64,000 nt of DNA from Kribbella antiqua (GTDB lineage: Bacteria > Actinomycetota > Actinomycetes > Propionibacteriales > Kribbellaceae): assembly GCF_004345665.1 (NCBI RefSeq), contig NZ_SLWR01000002.1, forward strand, positions 1 through 64,000, in the 5' to 3' direction. Made by a program: the position numbers and the translations under genes. This document shows positions 1 to 7,705 of the stretch, piece by piece. Under the pieces are notes generated by a model. That model saw nothing but the letters and a program-made list of their open reading frames with translations. It did not search any database and was not told the DNA's origin. Each line of letters opens with the position of its first letter. Position 1 is the stretch's first letter.

Positions 1-168
1 TCGCCAATCCAAGGACGGCAGCCACGGTAAGAGCCAGGCATCAGGTGATCGGGATCCAACCACCGCACGAAGCGGCAGCACCACCCTCACACTGACGCCA
101 CGGTAGCCAGCTGGCTCAAGCAGTAAGGCGGTTGCGGACAGTGGGGTCCAGTCAAGCAGACTGTGACC
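1..168. other. left edge, no gene seen
   Basis: No reading frame with recognisable protein similarity crosses this stretch. It is the upstream region of the adenylate cyclase gene. I see no convincing promoter pair or ribosome binding site in it. Confidence 0.5.
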
Positions 169-1725
169 ATGGTGTCCGACGGCAGTCCCGAGCTCGTGCT
201 GAAACGGCGGCCGTTCGGATCCTGGCTGCTCGGACCTGCCGACCAGAGCCCCCAGCGGCTGCGGTATCGGCTGCACCTCCTGATGACGGGGTCCTCGGTC
301 ATCACGAACTTCGGCGGCGCGGTCGTAGTCTACGTGCTGACGATGTATGTGCTGCCGGGTCCGGCGCACAGCGGTCGCCTCAAGCTGGTCGACTGGGTCG
401 TCATTCCGTCGTACTTCGTGATCGCGGTGGCGGTGGGCTGCGTGTGGAGCAACCGACTCACGCGGCGCGTTACTCGGTGGGTGGACGAGGAACGGCCGGC
501 CACCCGGAAGGAACAGATCGCGACTCTGCAGCTCCCGCTGCGGCTCACCTTGATCGAGGTAGCGCTCTGGCTCCTGGCGGTTGTCTTCTTCAGTTCGCTG
601 GTGTTGTGGCTGCAGCCGGAGAACCTGCTCCGGGTCGCGGTGACGATGTTCGACGGCATGATCGTCACTTGCTCGGTGTCCTATCTGCTGACCGAGTTCG
701 CGCTCCGGCCGGTCGCCGCGCGGGCGCTGGCCGATTCGGCGCCGCCGCGTCGGTTGCTGGCGGCAGGGCTCAAGGCGCGCACTCTGTTCTTCTGGGCGGT
801 GGGTTCCGGGGTGCCGATCGCCGGGTTGATGCTGGCCGCCGTACTCGCGCTGATCGAGCAGAATGTATCGCCGACCCGGCTGTCGGCGATGATCCTTGCC
901 CTCGGCCTCGTTGCGTTGCTGAACGGGTGGCTGCTCACGATGTTGTCCGCGAAGTCGGTGGTCGCGCCGGTACGATCGGTGCGCAATGCGCTGACGCTGA
1001 TCGGCGACGGGCAGCTGAACGTCCGGATCCCGGTGTTCGACGGCACTGAGCTGGGGTCGTTGCAGGCCGGGTTCAACCGGATGGCCGACGGCCTGCGGGA
1101 GCGGGAGCGGATCCGGGATGTATTCGGACGGTACGTCGGTCCGGAGGTTGTGCACGAGGCGCTGAACAGTGATCGACTCGGCGGGGAGGAACGGTTCGCC
1201 GCCGTACTGTTCGTCGACCTGGTCGGGTCGACCGAGCTCGCGGCGGAGCGGCCGCCGGTCGAGGTCGTTCAGTTGCTGAATCGATTCTTCACGATCGTGG
1301 TCGACGAGGTGGACCGGCAGGGTGGGTTCGTGAACAAGTTCGCGGGTGACGCCGCGCTGGCGATCTTCGGCGCACCGGCCGAGCTGCCGGACGCAGCCGG
1401 AAGCGCCCTGCGGGCCGGACGCGCGCTGGCCCGGCGCCTCGCCGACGAGTTGCCCGAGGCAACCGCCGGCATCGGCGTCACCGCCGGCGTCGTGGTCGCC
1501 GGCACTGTCGGCGACGTACGCCGCCACGAGTACACCGTCATCGGCGACCCCGTCAACGAAGCCGCCCGCCTCTCCGAACTAGCCAAAACCCTCCCCAGCC
1601 ACCTGATCGCCTCCATGACCGCCGTCTCCGAATCAGCGCCCACCGAAGCCACCCACTGGCACCCCGGCGACCAACTAACCGTCCGAGGCCGCCCCCACCC
1701 CACCCACCTCGCCCTACCCCACTGA
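169..1725 (+). CDS. membrane-anchored class III adenylate/guanylate cyclase with HAMP domain
   Basis: Makes a cyclic nucleotide (most likely cAMP from ATP) in response to an unknown signal at the membrane. The N-terminal half has six hydrophobic segments (about residues 45-65, 75-95, 128-150, 160-180, 205-230, 240-260), followed by a HAMP linker (about 260-315) and a C-terminal cyclase domain (about 340-470). Both metal aspartates (D350 in FVDLVGSTE, D394 in FAGD), the purine-specifying K390 and T456, and the transition-state pair N463/R467 are present. Thr at the second specificity position is typical of class IIIb enzymes such as the Mycobacterium Rv1318c-Rv1320c group, so the enzyme should be active. 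ATG 169 is preferred, but in-frame GTG codons at 163 and 172 are possible and no strong ribosome binding site decides between them. It ends convergently with the MerR gene. Confidence 0.93.
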   Translation: MVSDGSPELVLKRRPFGSWLLGPADQSPQRLRYRLHLLMTGSSVITNFGGAVVVYVLTMYVLPGPAHSGRLKLVDWVVIPSYFVIAVAVGCVWSNRLTRRVTRWVDEERPATRKEQIATLQLPLRLTLIEVALWLLAVVFFSSLVLWLQPENLLRVAVTMFDGMIVTCSVSYLLTEFALRPVAARALADSAPPRRLLAAGLKARTLFFWAVGSGVPIAGLMLAAVLALIEQNVSPTRLSAMILALGLVALLNGWLLTMLSAKSVVAPVRSVRNALTLIGDGQLNVRIPVFDGTELGSLQAGFNRMADGLRERERIRDVFGRYVGPEVVHEALNSDRLGGEERFAAVLFVDLVGSTELAAERPPVEVVQLLNRFFTIVVDEVDRQGGFVNKFAGDAALAIFGAPAELPDAAGSALRAGRALARRLADELPEATAGIGVTAGVVVAGTVGDVRRHEYTVIGDPVNEAARLSELAKTLPSHLIASMTAVSESAPTEATHWHPGDQLTVRGRPHPTHLALPH

Positions 1726-1776
1726 CCTTGTGCACGCACCAACCGTCACGTGCGCCGCGAATTGGTTGGAGGCTTC

Positions 1777-2487
1777 TCAAGGTGCCGACTGCCTCGACTC
1801 GATGAGTTGGTGGAGATGAGCGGCGCCGTGGAGCATGGCGTTGGTGCGGTGGTCGTGGGCGGCTCGGCGTTCGGCTAAGGCGGCGCGGAGGGCCTCGGTG
1901 CTGCCGGTACGGCGGAGTCCTACGAGCACTGGCTTGATTTGCTCGAAGTAGTAGCGGCCCTCGCGCAGCATATGGATGATCCGGGCATCACGCACCTGCT
2001 CCGGACCGTAGCGCCGGTACTTCGTCCCCGGCTCGCGCGTCGGCGCCAGGAGCCCCGCGGCTTCCCACACCCGGAGAGCCGACGTACGCACGCCCAACCG
2101 ATGCGCAAGCTCACCCACCAGCAGCGAAGGACCCGACGCCGGTGCGTCGTCGAGGAACTCGGCTGCGGCTGCACCAAGCGCCTCACTCGCGGCGTCCGTG
2201 GCCAGCCGCTGCTCATGGAGCTCGGCGTGCGTGGCGTCCACGAGCCGATACGCCAATGCCTCATCACCAGCGTGCACGGCTCGCATGATCTCGGTCGCGA
2301 CCTCAGCACCGAACCCCGGCTGCAGCGCGCGATAGGCGAGCAGAGCCGACAGATGCTCCTCGCCGTACTGGCGATACCCGCTCTCAGTCCGCGGCGCCGG
2401 CGGCACGATCCCGGCCGCCTCGTAGTTCCGCACGAGTTGCGTCGAGATCCCGGCCCGCCGAGCCAGATCTACCGGCCGCAGCCCCAC
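1777..2487 (-). CDS. MerR family regulator with two MerR-type helix-turn-helix domains
   Basis: A transcription regulator of 236 residues. The N-terminal part (residues 1-70) begins GLRPVDLARRAGIS and carries the MerR recognition pattern RNYEAAGIVPP plus GYRQY. A second copy (about 122-190) repeats the layout: LLVGELAHRLGV, RVWEAAGLL, KYRRYG. MerR proteins normally have one such domain followed by a coiled coil and act as dimers, so this chain may be a covalent pseudo-dimer, as described for TioE-like proteins. No metal-binding cysteine cluster is visible, so a metal sensor is unlikely. It lies 27 bases behind the SDR gene on the same strand and may be co-transcribed with it. Confidence 0.88.
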   Translation of the reverse strand: MGLRPVDLARRAGISTQLVRNYEAAGIVPPAPRTESGYRQYGEEHLSALLAYRALQPGFGAEVATEIMRAVHAGDEALAYRLVDATHAELHEQRLATDAASEALGAAAAEFLDDAPASGPSLLVGELAHRLGVRTSALRVWEAAGLLAPTREPGTKYRRYGPEQVRDARIIHMLREGRYYFEQIKPVLVGLRRTGSTEALRAALAERRAAHDHRTNAMLHGAAHLHQLIESRQSAP

Positions 2488-2514
2488 GCCGCACCTCCTC
2501 CCGAACTCGGCCGA

Positions 2515-3264
2515 TCACCGACCGCCGGCAACATCGACGGTCGAACCCGTCATGTACGACGCGCCGTCGGAAACCAGGAAGGCGATCAGGGCCGCGACCT
2601 CCTCGGGCTTGCCCGGGCGACCCAGCGGCGGGGTCGCGCCGAGGCGATCCAGGCGGCCGCTCTCGTGGATCTCGGTCTCGATCAGCCCGGGACGAACGCC
2701 GAGCACGCGGACACCCTCTTTCGCCACCTCGTTCGCCAGGCCGGTGGTGAGCGCGTCGACCGCCGCCTTGCTCGCCGCATAGTCGACGTACTCGTTCGCC
2801 GATCCCAAGACCGCCGCGCGCGAGGACACGTTGATCAGCACCCCGCCGGATCCGCCGTACGCCGTGGACATGCGCCGTACGGCGGCACCCGCGACCAGGA
2901 AGGCGCTGATCGAGTTGATCCGGAACACGCGCTCGAGCCGCGCGGCGTCGTACTCGGCCACCCGGCCGGCCGGCGACACCACGCCGGCATTGTTGATCAC
3001 GGCACCGATCGGCCCGAGTTCGGCCGTCACCGTGTCGAACAGCCGCTCGATCTGATCCGCTTCGGCGACGTCGGCGTTGACTGCGATCGCCCGCCGGCCG
3101 AGTTCCTCACACGCCTTCACAACCCGCCGCGCGTCATCCACGCGGACCCGGTAGTTCACCCCGACGTCCCATCCGCCGGCCGCCAACGCGACCGCCGCCG
3201 CGGCCCCGATCCCGCGGCCGCCACCCGTGATCAGGGCAACACGTCGTACGCCAATCTCAGTCAT
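2515..3264 (-). CDS. SDR family NAD(P)-dependent oxidoreductase (FabG-like)
   Basis: A classical short-chain dehydrogenase/reductase of 249 residues, the usual length for 3-oxoacyl-ACP reductase-like enzymes. It shows the cofactor motif TGGGRGIG near the N-terminus, NNAG in the middle, a catalytic Ser in NVSSRAAV and the Tyr-Lys pair in YVDYAASKAAV, and ends with the common YMTGSTVDVAGG element. The N-terminal region suggests NADP(H) preference (inference). It is immediately upstream of the tandem MerR gene on the same strand. The substrate cannot be told from sequence. Confidence 0.9.
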   Translation of the reverse strand: MTEIGVRRVALITGGGRGIGAAAAVALAAGGWDVGVNYRVRVDDARRVVKACEELGRRAIAVNADVAEADQIERLFDTVTAELGPIGAVINNAGVVSPAGRVAEYDAARLERVFRINSISAFLVAGAAVRRMSTAYGGSGGVLINVSSRAAVLGSANEYVDYAASKAAVDALTTGLANEVAKEGVRVLGVRPGLIETEIHESGRLDRLGATPPLGRPGKPEEVAALIAFLVSDGASYMTGSTVDVAGGR

Positions 3265-3289
3265 GCCCCAACCCTGCCACGTCGTGGCC

Positions 3290-4081
3290 TCAGGGCGACG
3301 GGATGGTCAGCTGCAGCTGCGTCTCGGTGTCGCTGAACCCGAGTGACCGGTAGATCCGGATCGCGAGGTACTCCGGATCCGCGACCATCACCAGCGTGTG
3401 CGCGCCACCTGCGGTCAGCCCGTACGTCGACGCGTGGTGCACCAACGTGGTCGCGATACCACGGTTCCGGTCGTCCGGATGCGTCTCGACAGTCTGGAAC
3501 CGGGCCAGTCCGCGGCCGTCGAACATCAGCCCGAGCGCCGCCTGCAGCCGGTCACCGCCGAACGCACCGAACCACTTGCCATGCCCGGCGTCCACGAGCC
3601 TCCGCTTCGACATCACCTTGCGCCGATGGAAGTCCTCGTACGCCGCGTCCACCGTCATCGTCGCGGTCGCCAGGCCTAACGCGGTCAACTGCTCCCAGTC
3701 GTCGTCACTGCTCAGGAACCGGTACGTCGACTCCGTGTTCGGCCGGCTCGGCGGAACCACCGCGCCGGTCGTCATCACCACATCGCGCCCGATCTCGAAG
3801 CCGGCCGCGGCCAGTTCGTCCTCGGCACCGACCACACCGTCGACGCTGTCGATGCCTATGGCAACGTGTTTCGCGTCCGGGAACTCCTTGCGGAACAGCT
3901 CCGAGCGCGCCTGGGCGTCACCAGGCCCGAACGGCGTACGGAAGAGCAGGAAGTTCCCCCACCAGAACGCCGGGTTGTCCGGCGTGCGCACCACGACGTA
4001 CTCACCCGTGTCGTGGACCTCGCTGCCCGACAGCTCCTGCAACATCAGGTCGGTCCGGAACCCCAAGCTCGTGATCTCCAC
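3290..4081 (-). CDS. GNAT family N-acetyltransferase
   Basis: Acetyl-CoA-dependent acyltransferase of 263 residues. The C-terminal half (about 150-255) holds the GNAT core: a beta strand ending FQTVETHPDDRNRGIAT, in which RNRGIAT is the pyrophosphate-binding loop, followed by a helix and the typical late strand IRIYRSLGF. The N-terminal 130 residues are a second, degenerate domain, so this is a long GNAT rather than the usual 150-190 residue form. The start is GTG. It is divergent from the ArsR-SRPBCC gene, with about 140 bases between them. The substrate is unknown. Confidence 0.85.
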   Translation of the reverse strand: MEITSLGFRTDLMLQELSGSEVHDTGEYVVVRTPDNPAFWWGNFLLFRTPFGPGDAQARSELFRKEFPDAKHVAIGIDSVDGVVGAEDELAAAGFEIGRDVVMTTGAVVPPSRPNTESTYRFLSSDDDWEQLTALGLATATMTVDAAYEDFHRRKVMSKRRLVDAGHGKWFGAFGGDRLQAALGLMFDGRGLARFQTVETHPDDRNRGIATTLVHHASTYGLTAGGAHTLVMVADPEYLAIRIYRSLGFSDTETQLQLTIPSP

Positions 4082-4152
4082 CCGCCCATCGTCCTGCGAC
4101 CGTCAACCGGATTCCGCCTCCACTCAGATCATCGTCAAGCCGCCACCCAGCC

Positions 4153-4182
4153 TTGACATGCAGCCATTTGGCTGCCTATGGT
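4153..4182 (+). promoter_or_regulatory. sigma-70 type promoter of the ArsR-SRPBCC gene
   Basis: A perfect -35 box TTGACA (4153-4158) is separated by 18 bases from the -10 box TATGGT (4177-4182), which would place the transcription start near 4189. The spacer is filled by the first operator palindrome. This is the clearest consensus promoter in the window. Confidence 0.75.
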
Positions 4183-4205
4183 CTTTATGCAGCCAAGCGG
4201 CTGCC
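4159..4205. promoter_or_regulatory. two tandem operator palindromes, TGCAGCC-N4-GGCTGCC
   Basis: Two copies of the same palindrome lie at 4159-4176 and 4188-4205, with centres 29 bases apart. In the first the inner arms extend to GCAGCCA-TT-TGGCTGC. The first copy occupies the -35/-10 spacer and the second the expected transcription start, so binding should block transcription. Their position directly before a winged-helix repressor gene suggests autoregulation; this is inference. Confidence 0.72.
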
Positions 4206-4224
4206 TAACCTGATCGGAAGGCGT

Positions 4225-5016
4225 ATGGACGACGAGGTGTTCCGCGCATTGGCCGACCCGAGTCGCCGGCAGCTGCTCGACATGCTGAACGCGAACAACG
4301 GCCAGACCCTGCGCGAGCTCTGCGGCGGCCTCGACATGGCCCGGCAGTCGGTGAGCAAGCACCTCACCGTCCTGGAGACCGCCAACCTCGTCACCACGGC
4401 GTGGCGCGGCCGGGAGAAGCTGCACTACCTCAATGCCGAGCCGATCAACGCCATCGCCGACCGCTGGATCCACCAGTACGACCGACGCCGGGTCCAGCTG
4501 TTCGCCGACCTCAAAACGGTTCTGGAGGCCGAAACCATGAGCAACGACTTCGTCTACACCAGCTATATCAAAACCACGCCCGAGCGGCTGTGGCAGGCAC
4601 TGACCGACCCGAAGTTCACCCAGGAGTACTGGGGCGTCCAGCTGGAGACCGACTGGAAGGTCGGCTCAGAAATCGTCTGGCGGTACGGCGGTGCCACGAT
4701 GGCCGGTCCTGGTCAGGTCGTCCTGGAGTACGACCCGTACCGGCGGCTCGCCTACACCTGGCACCACATCACGCCGGAGTTCGCCCAGGTCACGGAGATG
4801 AGCGACGAGGTCTTCGAGAAGGCCAGCGCCGAACCGTTGTCCAAGGCGAGCTTCGACCTCGAGCCAGTCGGCGACCAGGTCAAGCTGACCGTCATCCACG
4901 GCGGCTTCGAGCCCAGCAGCGAGATCCACGCGTCGATCAGCGAAGGCTGGGTCCAGCTCATCTCCGACCTCAAGTCCTTCGTCGAATCCAGCCCCGAACT
5001 CGCCGGCGCCAAGTAG
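4225..5016 (+). CDS. ArsR-type winged-helix regulator fused to an SRPBCC (AHSA1-like) domain
   Basis: A 263-residue fusion. Residues 1-90 are an ArsR helix-turn-helix (DEVFRALADPSRRQLLDML, then the recognition helix ARQSVSKHLTVLE and the wing). After a linker with an internal Met (ETMSND), residues 110-250 are an SRPBCC fold of the AHSA1/START-like type (YTSYIKTTPERLWQALTDP, EYDPYRRLAYTW). In many actinobacteria the two domains are separate adjacent genes; here they share one frame with no stop. The start ATG 4225 is chosen because GGAAGG lies just before it; further upstream in-frame codons fall inside the operator and promoter. No cysteine metal site is seen, so the SRPBCC pocket is the likelier ligand sensor. 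Confidence 0.9.
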   Translation: MDDEVFRALADPSRRQLLDMLNANNGQTLRELCGGLDMARQSVSKHLTVLETANLVTTAWRGREKLHYLNAEPINAIADRWIHQYDRRRVQLFADLKTVLEAETMSNDFVYTSYIKTTPERLWQALTDPKFTQEYWGVQLETDWKVGSEIVWRYGGATMAGPGQVVLEYDPYRRLAYTWHHITPEFAQVTEMSDEVFEKASAEPLSKASFDLEPVGDQVKLTVIHGGFEPSSEIHASISEGWVQLISDLKSFVESSPELAGAK

Positions 5017-7140
5017 TCAGGGCCGCCGGTGGATGAGCAGGGGAAGAACTGCTCCGGCCCCGGCCTCGAGGAGTTTGGCGGCGCCGACGGTGATCGGCCA
5101 TTGCGACGAACTCGCATCCACGACCAGCAGCACCGAACGGCCACCGATGGCCTGCGCCGTCGCACCATCCACCTGTAGACCATCACGCCAGACCTTCGCC
5201 TCCTCCGCCGATGACAGATCGTCGGTGAAGCCGGTGGCATCGACGGTGAGCTCGGCGCGCTCCAGCCGACCCACCGTCGCCACGTGCTCCGCGATCGCTG
5301 TCGTCAACCGCCCGTACCCCGCAGCCGGCAGCGGTACGACGACCTCCGGCCGGCTCGACCAAGAGTTCCGCCACTTCGACAGCGCCGCCACACAGCCGGC
5401 CTTCAACGCTTCGAGAGCATCCGGATCGGGCGCGTCGGCGGTGAACACACCACGCAGCACCTCACGCCACTCCGGCGCATCGGCATAAACGATGGTCCGC
5501 CCTGGCTCGGGCATCAGGTTCGCCGGGATCTTGCCCCGCGCTCCGAACGCACCGCCCGGCCACATCTTCCGTGGCTCGAGGATGTGGACCTCACCGCGCA
5601 GCAACCGGATGATCGCCTGTACCGTCTCCGCTTCCGGCTTCTCCTGCAGGGGATCCGGCAGCTTGCCGAGGCATACCGAGCAGCGTCCGCACGGCTCGGC
5701 CGAGGGGTCGTCCAGCGACTCCTGGAGCAGTTGCATCAGGCAACGGTCGCCGCGGGTGTACGCACGCATGATGTCGGCCTCACGCCGTCGTACGGCGACG
5801 ATCCCGTCGTAATGCGCGGCGTCGAAGGTCCAGTCCGCGCCGGTCCGCACCCAGCCCTTTTCGACCCGCTCAACCACACCATCGACCGCCAACTGCTTCA
5901 GCATCAGCTCGACCCGCGTCCGGCGCAGCCCGGTCTCCGCCTCCAACGACGGAACCGATGCCGGCTGATCCGGCCCGTAGCTCTCCAGCCCACGCAGCAA
6001 CCGATTCACGTTCTCCGGGATCGGAATCGTCGCCGTCGCGAAGTAGTCCCACACACCCGCATCCGCGTCCGACGGCAGTAGCGCGACCATCGCATGATCG
6101 ATCCCACGCCCGGCACGGCCGACCTGCTGGTAGTACGACACCGGCGACGGCGGCGAGCCGACGTGCACGACAAACCCAAGGTCTGGCTTGTCGTATCCCA
6201 TCCCCAACGCCGACGTCGCGATCAACGCCTTCAGCCGGTTGTCACGCAGCGCGTCCTCGAGGCTCTCCCGCTCCCCCGCCTCCAACTGACCCGTGTACGC
6301 CGCGACTGGCACATCCCGGCCGTGAACCTCCTGGATCGCCGCGGCCAGCCGCTGCGCGTCGGACACAGTCAGCGTGTAGACGATGCCCGACCCAGGCAAC
6401 TTCGGCAGATGATCGATGACCCAAGCGAACCGATCCAGCGGCGACAACGCATCGACAACCGCAAGCTGCAGACTCGACCGGGCCAGCGGACCCCGCAGTA
6501 CCAGCGTCGACTCCCCGAGCTGATGCGCGACATCCTCCGTCACTCGCGCGTTCGCCGTCGCCGTGGTCGCGAGCACCGGCGTCTTCGGGTTGAGCTGCTG
6601 CAGTACGTCGGACACCCGCCGATAGTCCGGCCTGAAGTCGTGGCCCCAGTCCGACACCGCGTGCGCCTCGTCGATCACCAGCAGACCGATCTGCCCAGCC
6701 AGACCATCGAGCACTCGCCGCCCGAAACCGGGGTTGGCCAACCGCTCGGGCGACACCAGCAGTACGTCGATCGCCCCGGAACGAAGGTCATGTTCGATGC
6801 TCGACCAGGCGTCGATGTTGGTCGAGTTCAGCGTCGCGGCCCGCAGACCGGCGCGGCCGGCAGCAGCGACCTGGTCGCGCATCAACGACAACAGCGGAGA
6901 CACCACCAGGGTCGGGCCGGCGTTCTCCGCGCGCCGGATCGCAGTCGCCGCCCAGTACACAGCCGACTTGCCCCAGCCGGTCGCTTGCACGACGAGCACG
7001 CGCGCGTTGGGTTCGCACAGCGCGGCGACCGCGGTCTCCTGGTCGTCGCGCAACCGCGCGCTGTCGCCCGCTATCGCGCGGATCACGCCGCTCGCGATCT
7101 CGGCCCGCGTGTCGGTCAGGGCGATGGTGTTCTCAGCCAT
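5017..7140 (-). CDS. RecQ-family DNA helicase with a phosphoribosyltransferase-like C-terminus
   Basis: ATP-dependent 3'-5' DNA helicase of 707 residues. Walker A is ATGWGKS (53-59), Walker B DEAH (157-160) is followed by the aromatic-rich loop of RecQ (SDWGHDFRPDYR), and motif VI is QQVGRAGRG. A zinc site follows (C467, C484, C487, C490). No HRDC domain is seen. Instead the last 110 residues resemble a ComF-type phosphoribosyltransferase (VVVPLPAAGYGRL, then SVLLVVDASSSQWPITVGAA) in which the usual acidic pyrophosphate loop is altered, so catalysis there is doubtful. An in-frame GTG at 7149 is an alternative start. The stop abuts the stop of the preceding plus-strand gene. Confidence 0.92.
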   Translation of the reverse strand: MAENTIALTDTRAEIASGVIRAIAGDSARLRDDQETAVAALCEPNARVLVVQATGWGKSAVYWAATAIRRAENAGPTLVVSPLLSLMRDQVAAAGRAGLRAATLNSTNIDAWSSIEHDLRSGAIDVLLVSPERLANPGFGRRVLDGLAGQIGLLVIDEAHAVSDWGHDFRPDYRRVSDVLQQLNPKTPVLATTATANARVTEDVAHQLGESTLVLRGPLARSSLQLAVVDALSPLDRFAWVIDHLPKLPGSGIVYTLTVSDAQRLAAAIQEVHGRDVPVAAYTGQLEAGERESLEDALRDNRLKALIATSALGMGYDKPDLGFVVHVGSPPSPVSYYQQVGRAGRGIDHAMVALLPSDADAGVWDYFATATIPIPENVNRLLRGLESYGPDQPASVPSLEAETGLRRTRVELMLKQLAVDGVVERVEKGWVRTGADWTFDAAHYDGIVAVRRREADIMRAYTRGDRCLMQLLQESLDDPSAEPCGRCSVCLGKLPDPLQEKPEAETVQAIIRLLRGEVHILEPRKMWPGGAFGARGKIPANLMPEPGRTIVYADAPEWREVLRGVFTADAPDPDALEALKAGCVAALSKWRNSWSSRPEVVVPLPAAGYGRLTTAIAEHVATVGRLERAELTVDATGFTDDLSSAEEAKVWRDGLQVDGATAQAIGGRSVLLVVDASSSQWPITVGAAKLLEAGAGAVLPLLIHRRP

Positions 7141-7203
7141 GCCAAGCACCCTAGACGCCCGCTCCCCCAGTTCGCTCGGCCCGACGGACGTCCTGTGGAT
7201 AAG

Positions 7204-7683
7204 TCAGGCGCACTTGCCCGGGTGACAAGGCTCGCCACCGGCCGTGACAAGGCGCTGCGGACCCGGGCCTTTGGCGGCCAGAGCGTCGTACGGGTTGGCG
7301 AGGGCGCAACGGTCGAGCGAGAGGCAGCCGCAACCGACGCAGTCCTTGAAGTCGTCGCGGAGCTGCTCCAGATGCAGGATGCGCTTGTCGAGCTCGGCCT
7401 GCCAGCACTCGGAGATGCGTTCCCAGTCCTGGCGGGTCGGGGTGCGGTTGTCCGGCAGCAGCGCGAGGATCGCCGCGACCTCGGCGAGTGGGACGCCGAC
7501 CCGCTGGGCGATCCGGATGAGTGCGACCCGGCGCAGGGTGTCCCGCTTGTACCGTCGCTGGTTGCCTGCCGTACGGCGGCTGACGATCAGGTTCTGCCGC
7601 TCGTAGAAATGCAAGGCCGAGATCGCCACGCCGCTGCGCTCCGACAACTGCCCGACCGTCAACTCACCCGGCTCGATGTCCAC
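7204..7683 (-). CDS. soxR: redox-sensitive transcriptional activator SoxR
   Basis: A MerR-family dimeric regulator whose iron-sulphur cluster senses redox-cycling compounds or nitric oxide. At 159 residues it matches the family. The N-terminal helix-turn-helix (LTVGQLSERSGVAISALHFYERQNLI) precedes the dimer coil, and the [2Fe-2S] ligands are C115, C118, C120 and C126 (CVGCGCLSLDRC), spaced as in Escherichia coli SoxR. The start is GTG. There is no divergent soxS; in actinomycetes SoxR usually controls nearby oxidoreductase or transporter genes directly, and the MFS gene just upstream on the same strand is a plausible target (inference). Confidence 0.95.
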   Translation of the reverse strand: MDIEPGELTVGQLSERSGVAISALHFYERQNLIVSRRTAGNQRRYKRDTLRRVALIRIAQRVGVPLAEVAAILALLPDNRTPTRQDWERISECWQAELDKRILHLEQLRDDFKDCVGCGCLSLDRCALANPYDALAAKGPGPQRLVTAGGEPCHPGKCA

Positions 7684-7705
7684 AGATCGAGGCTAGCCGA
7701 CAAGA

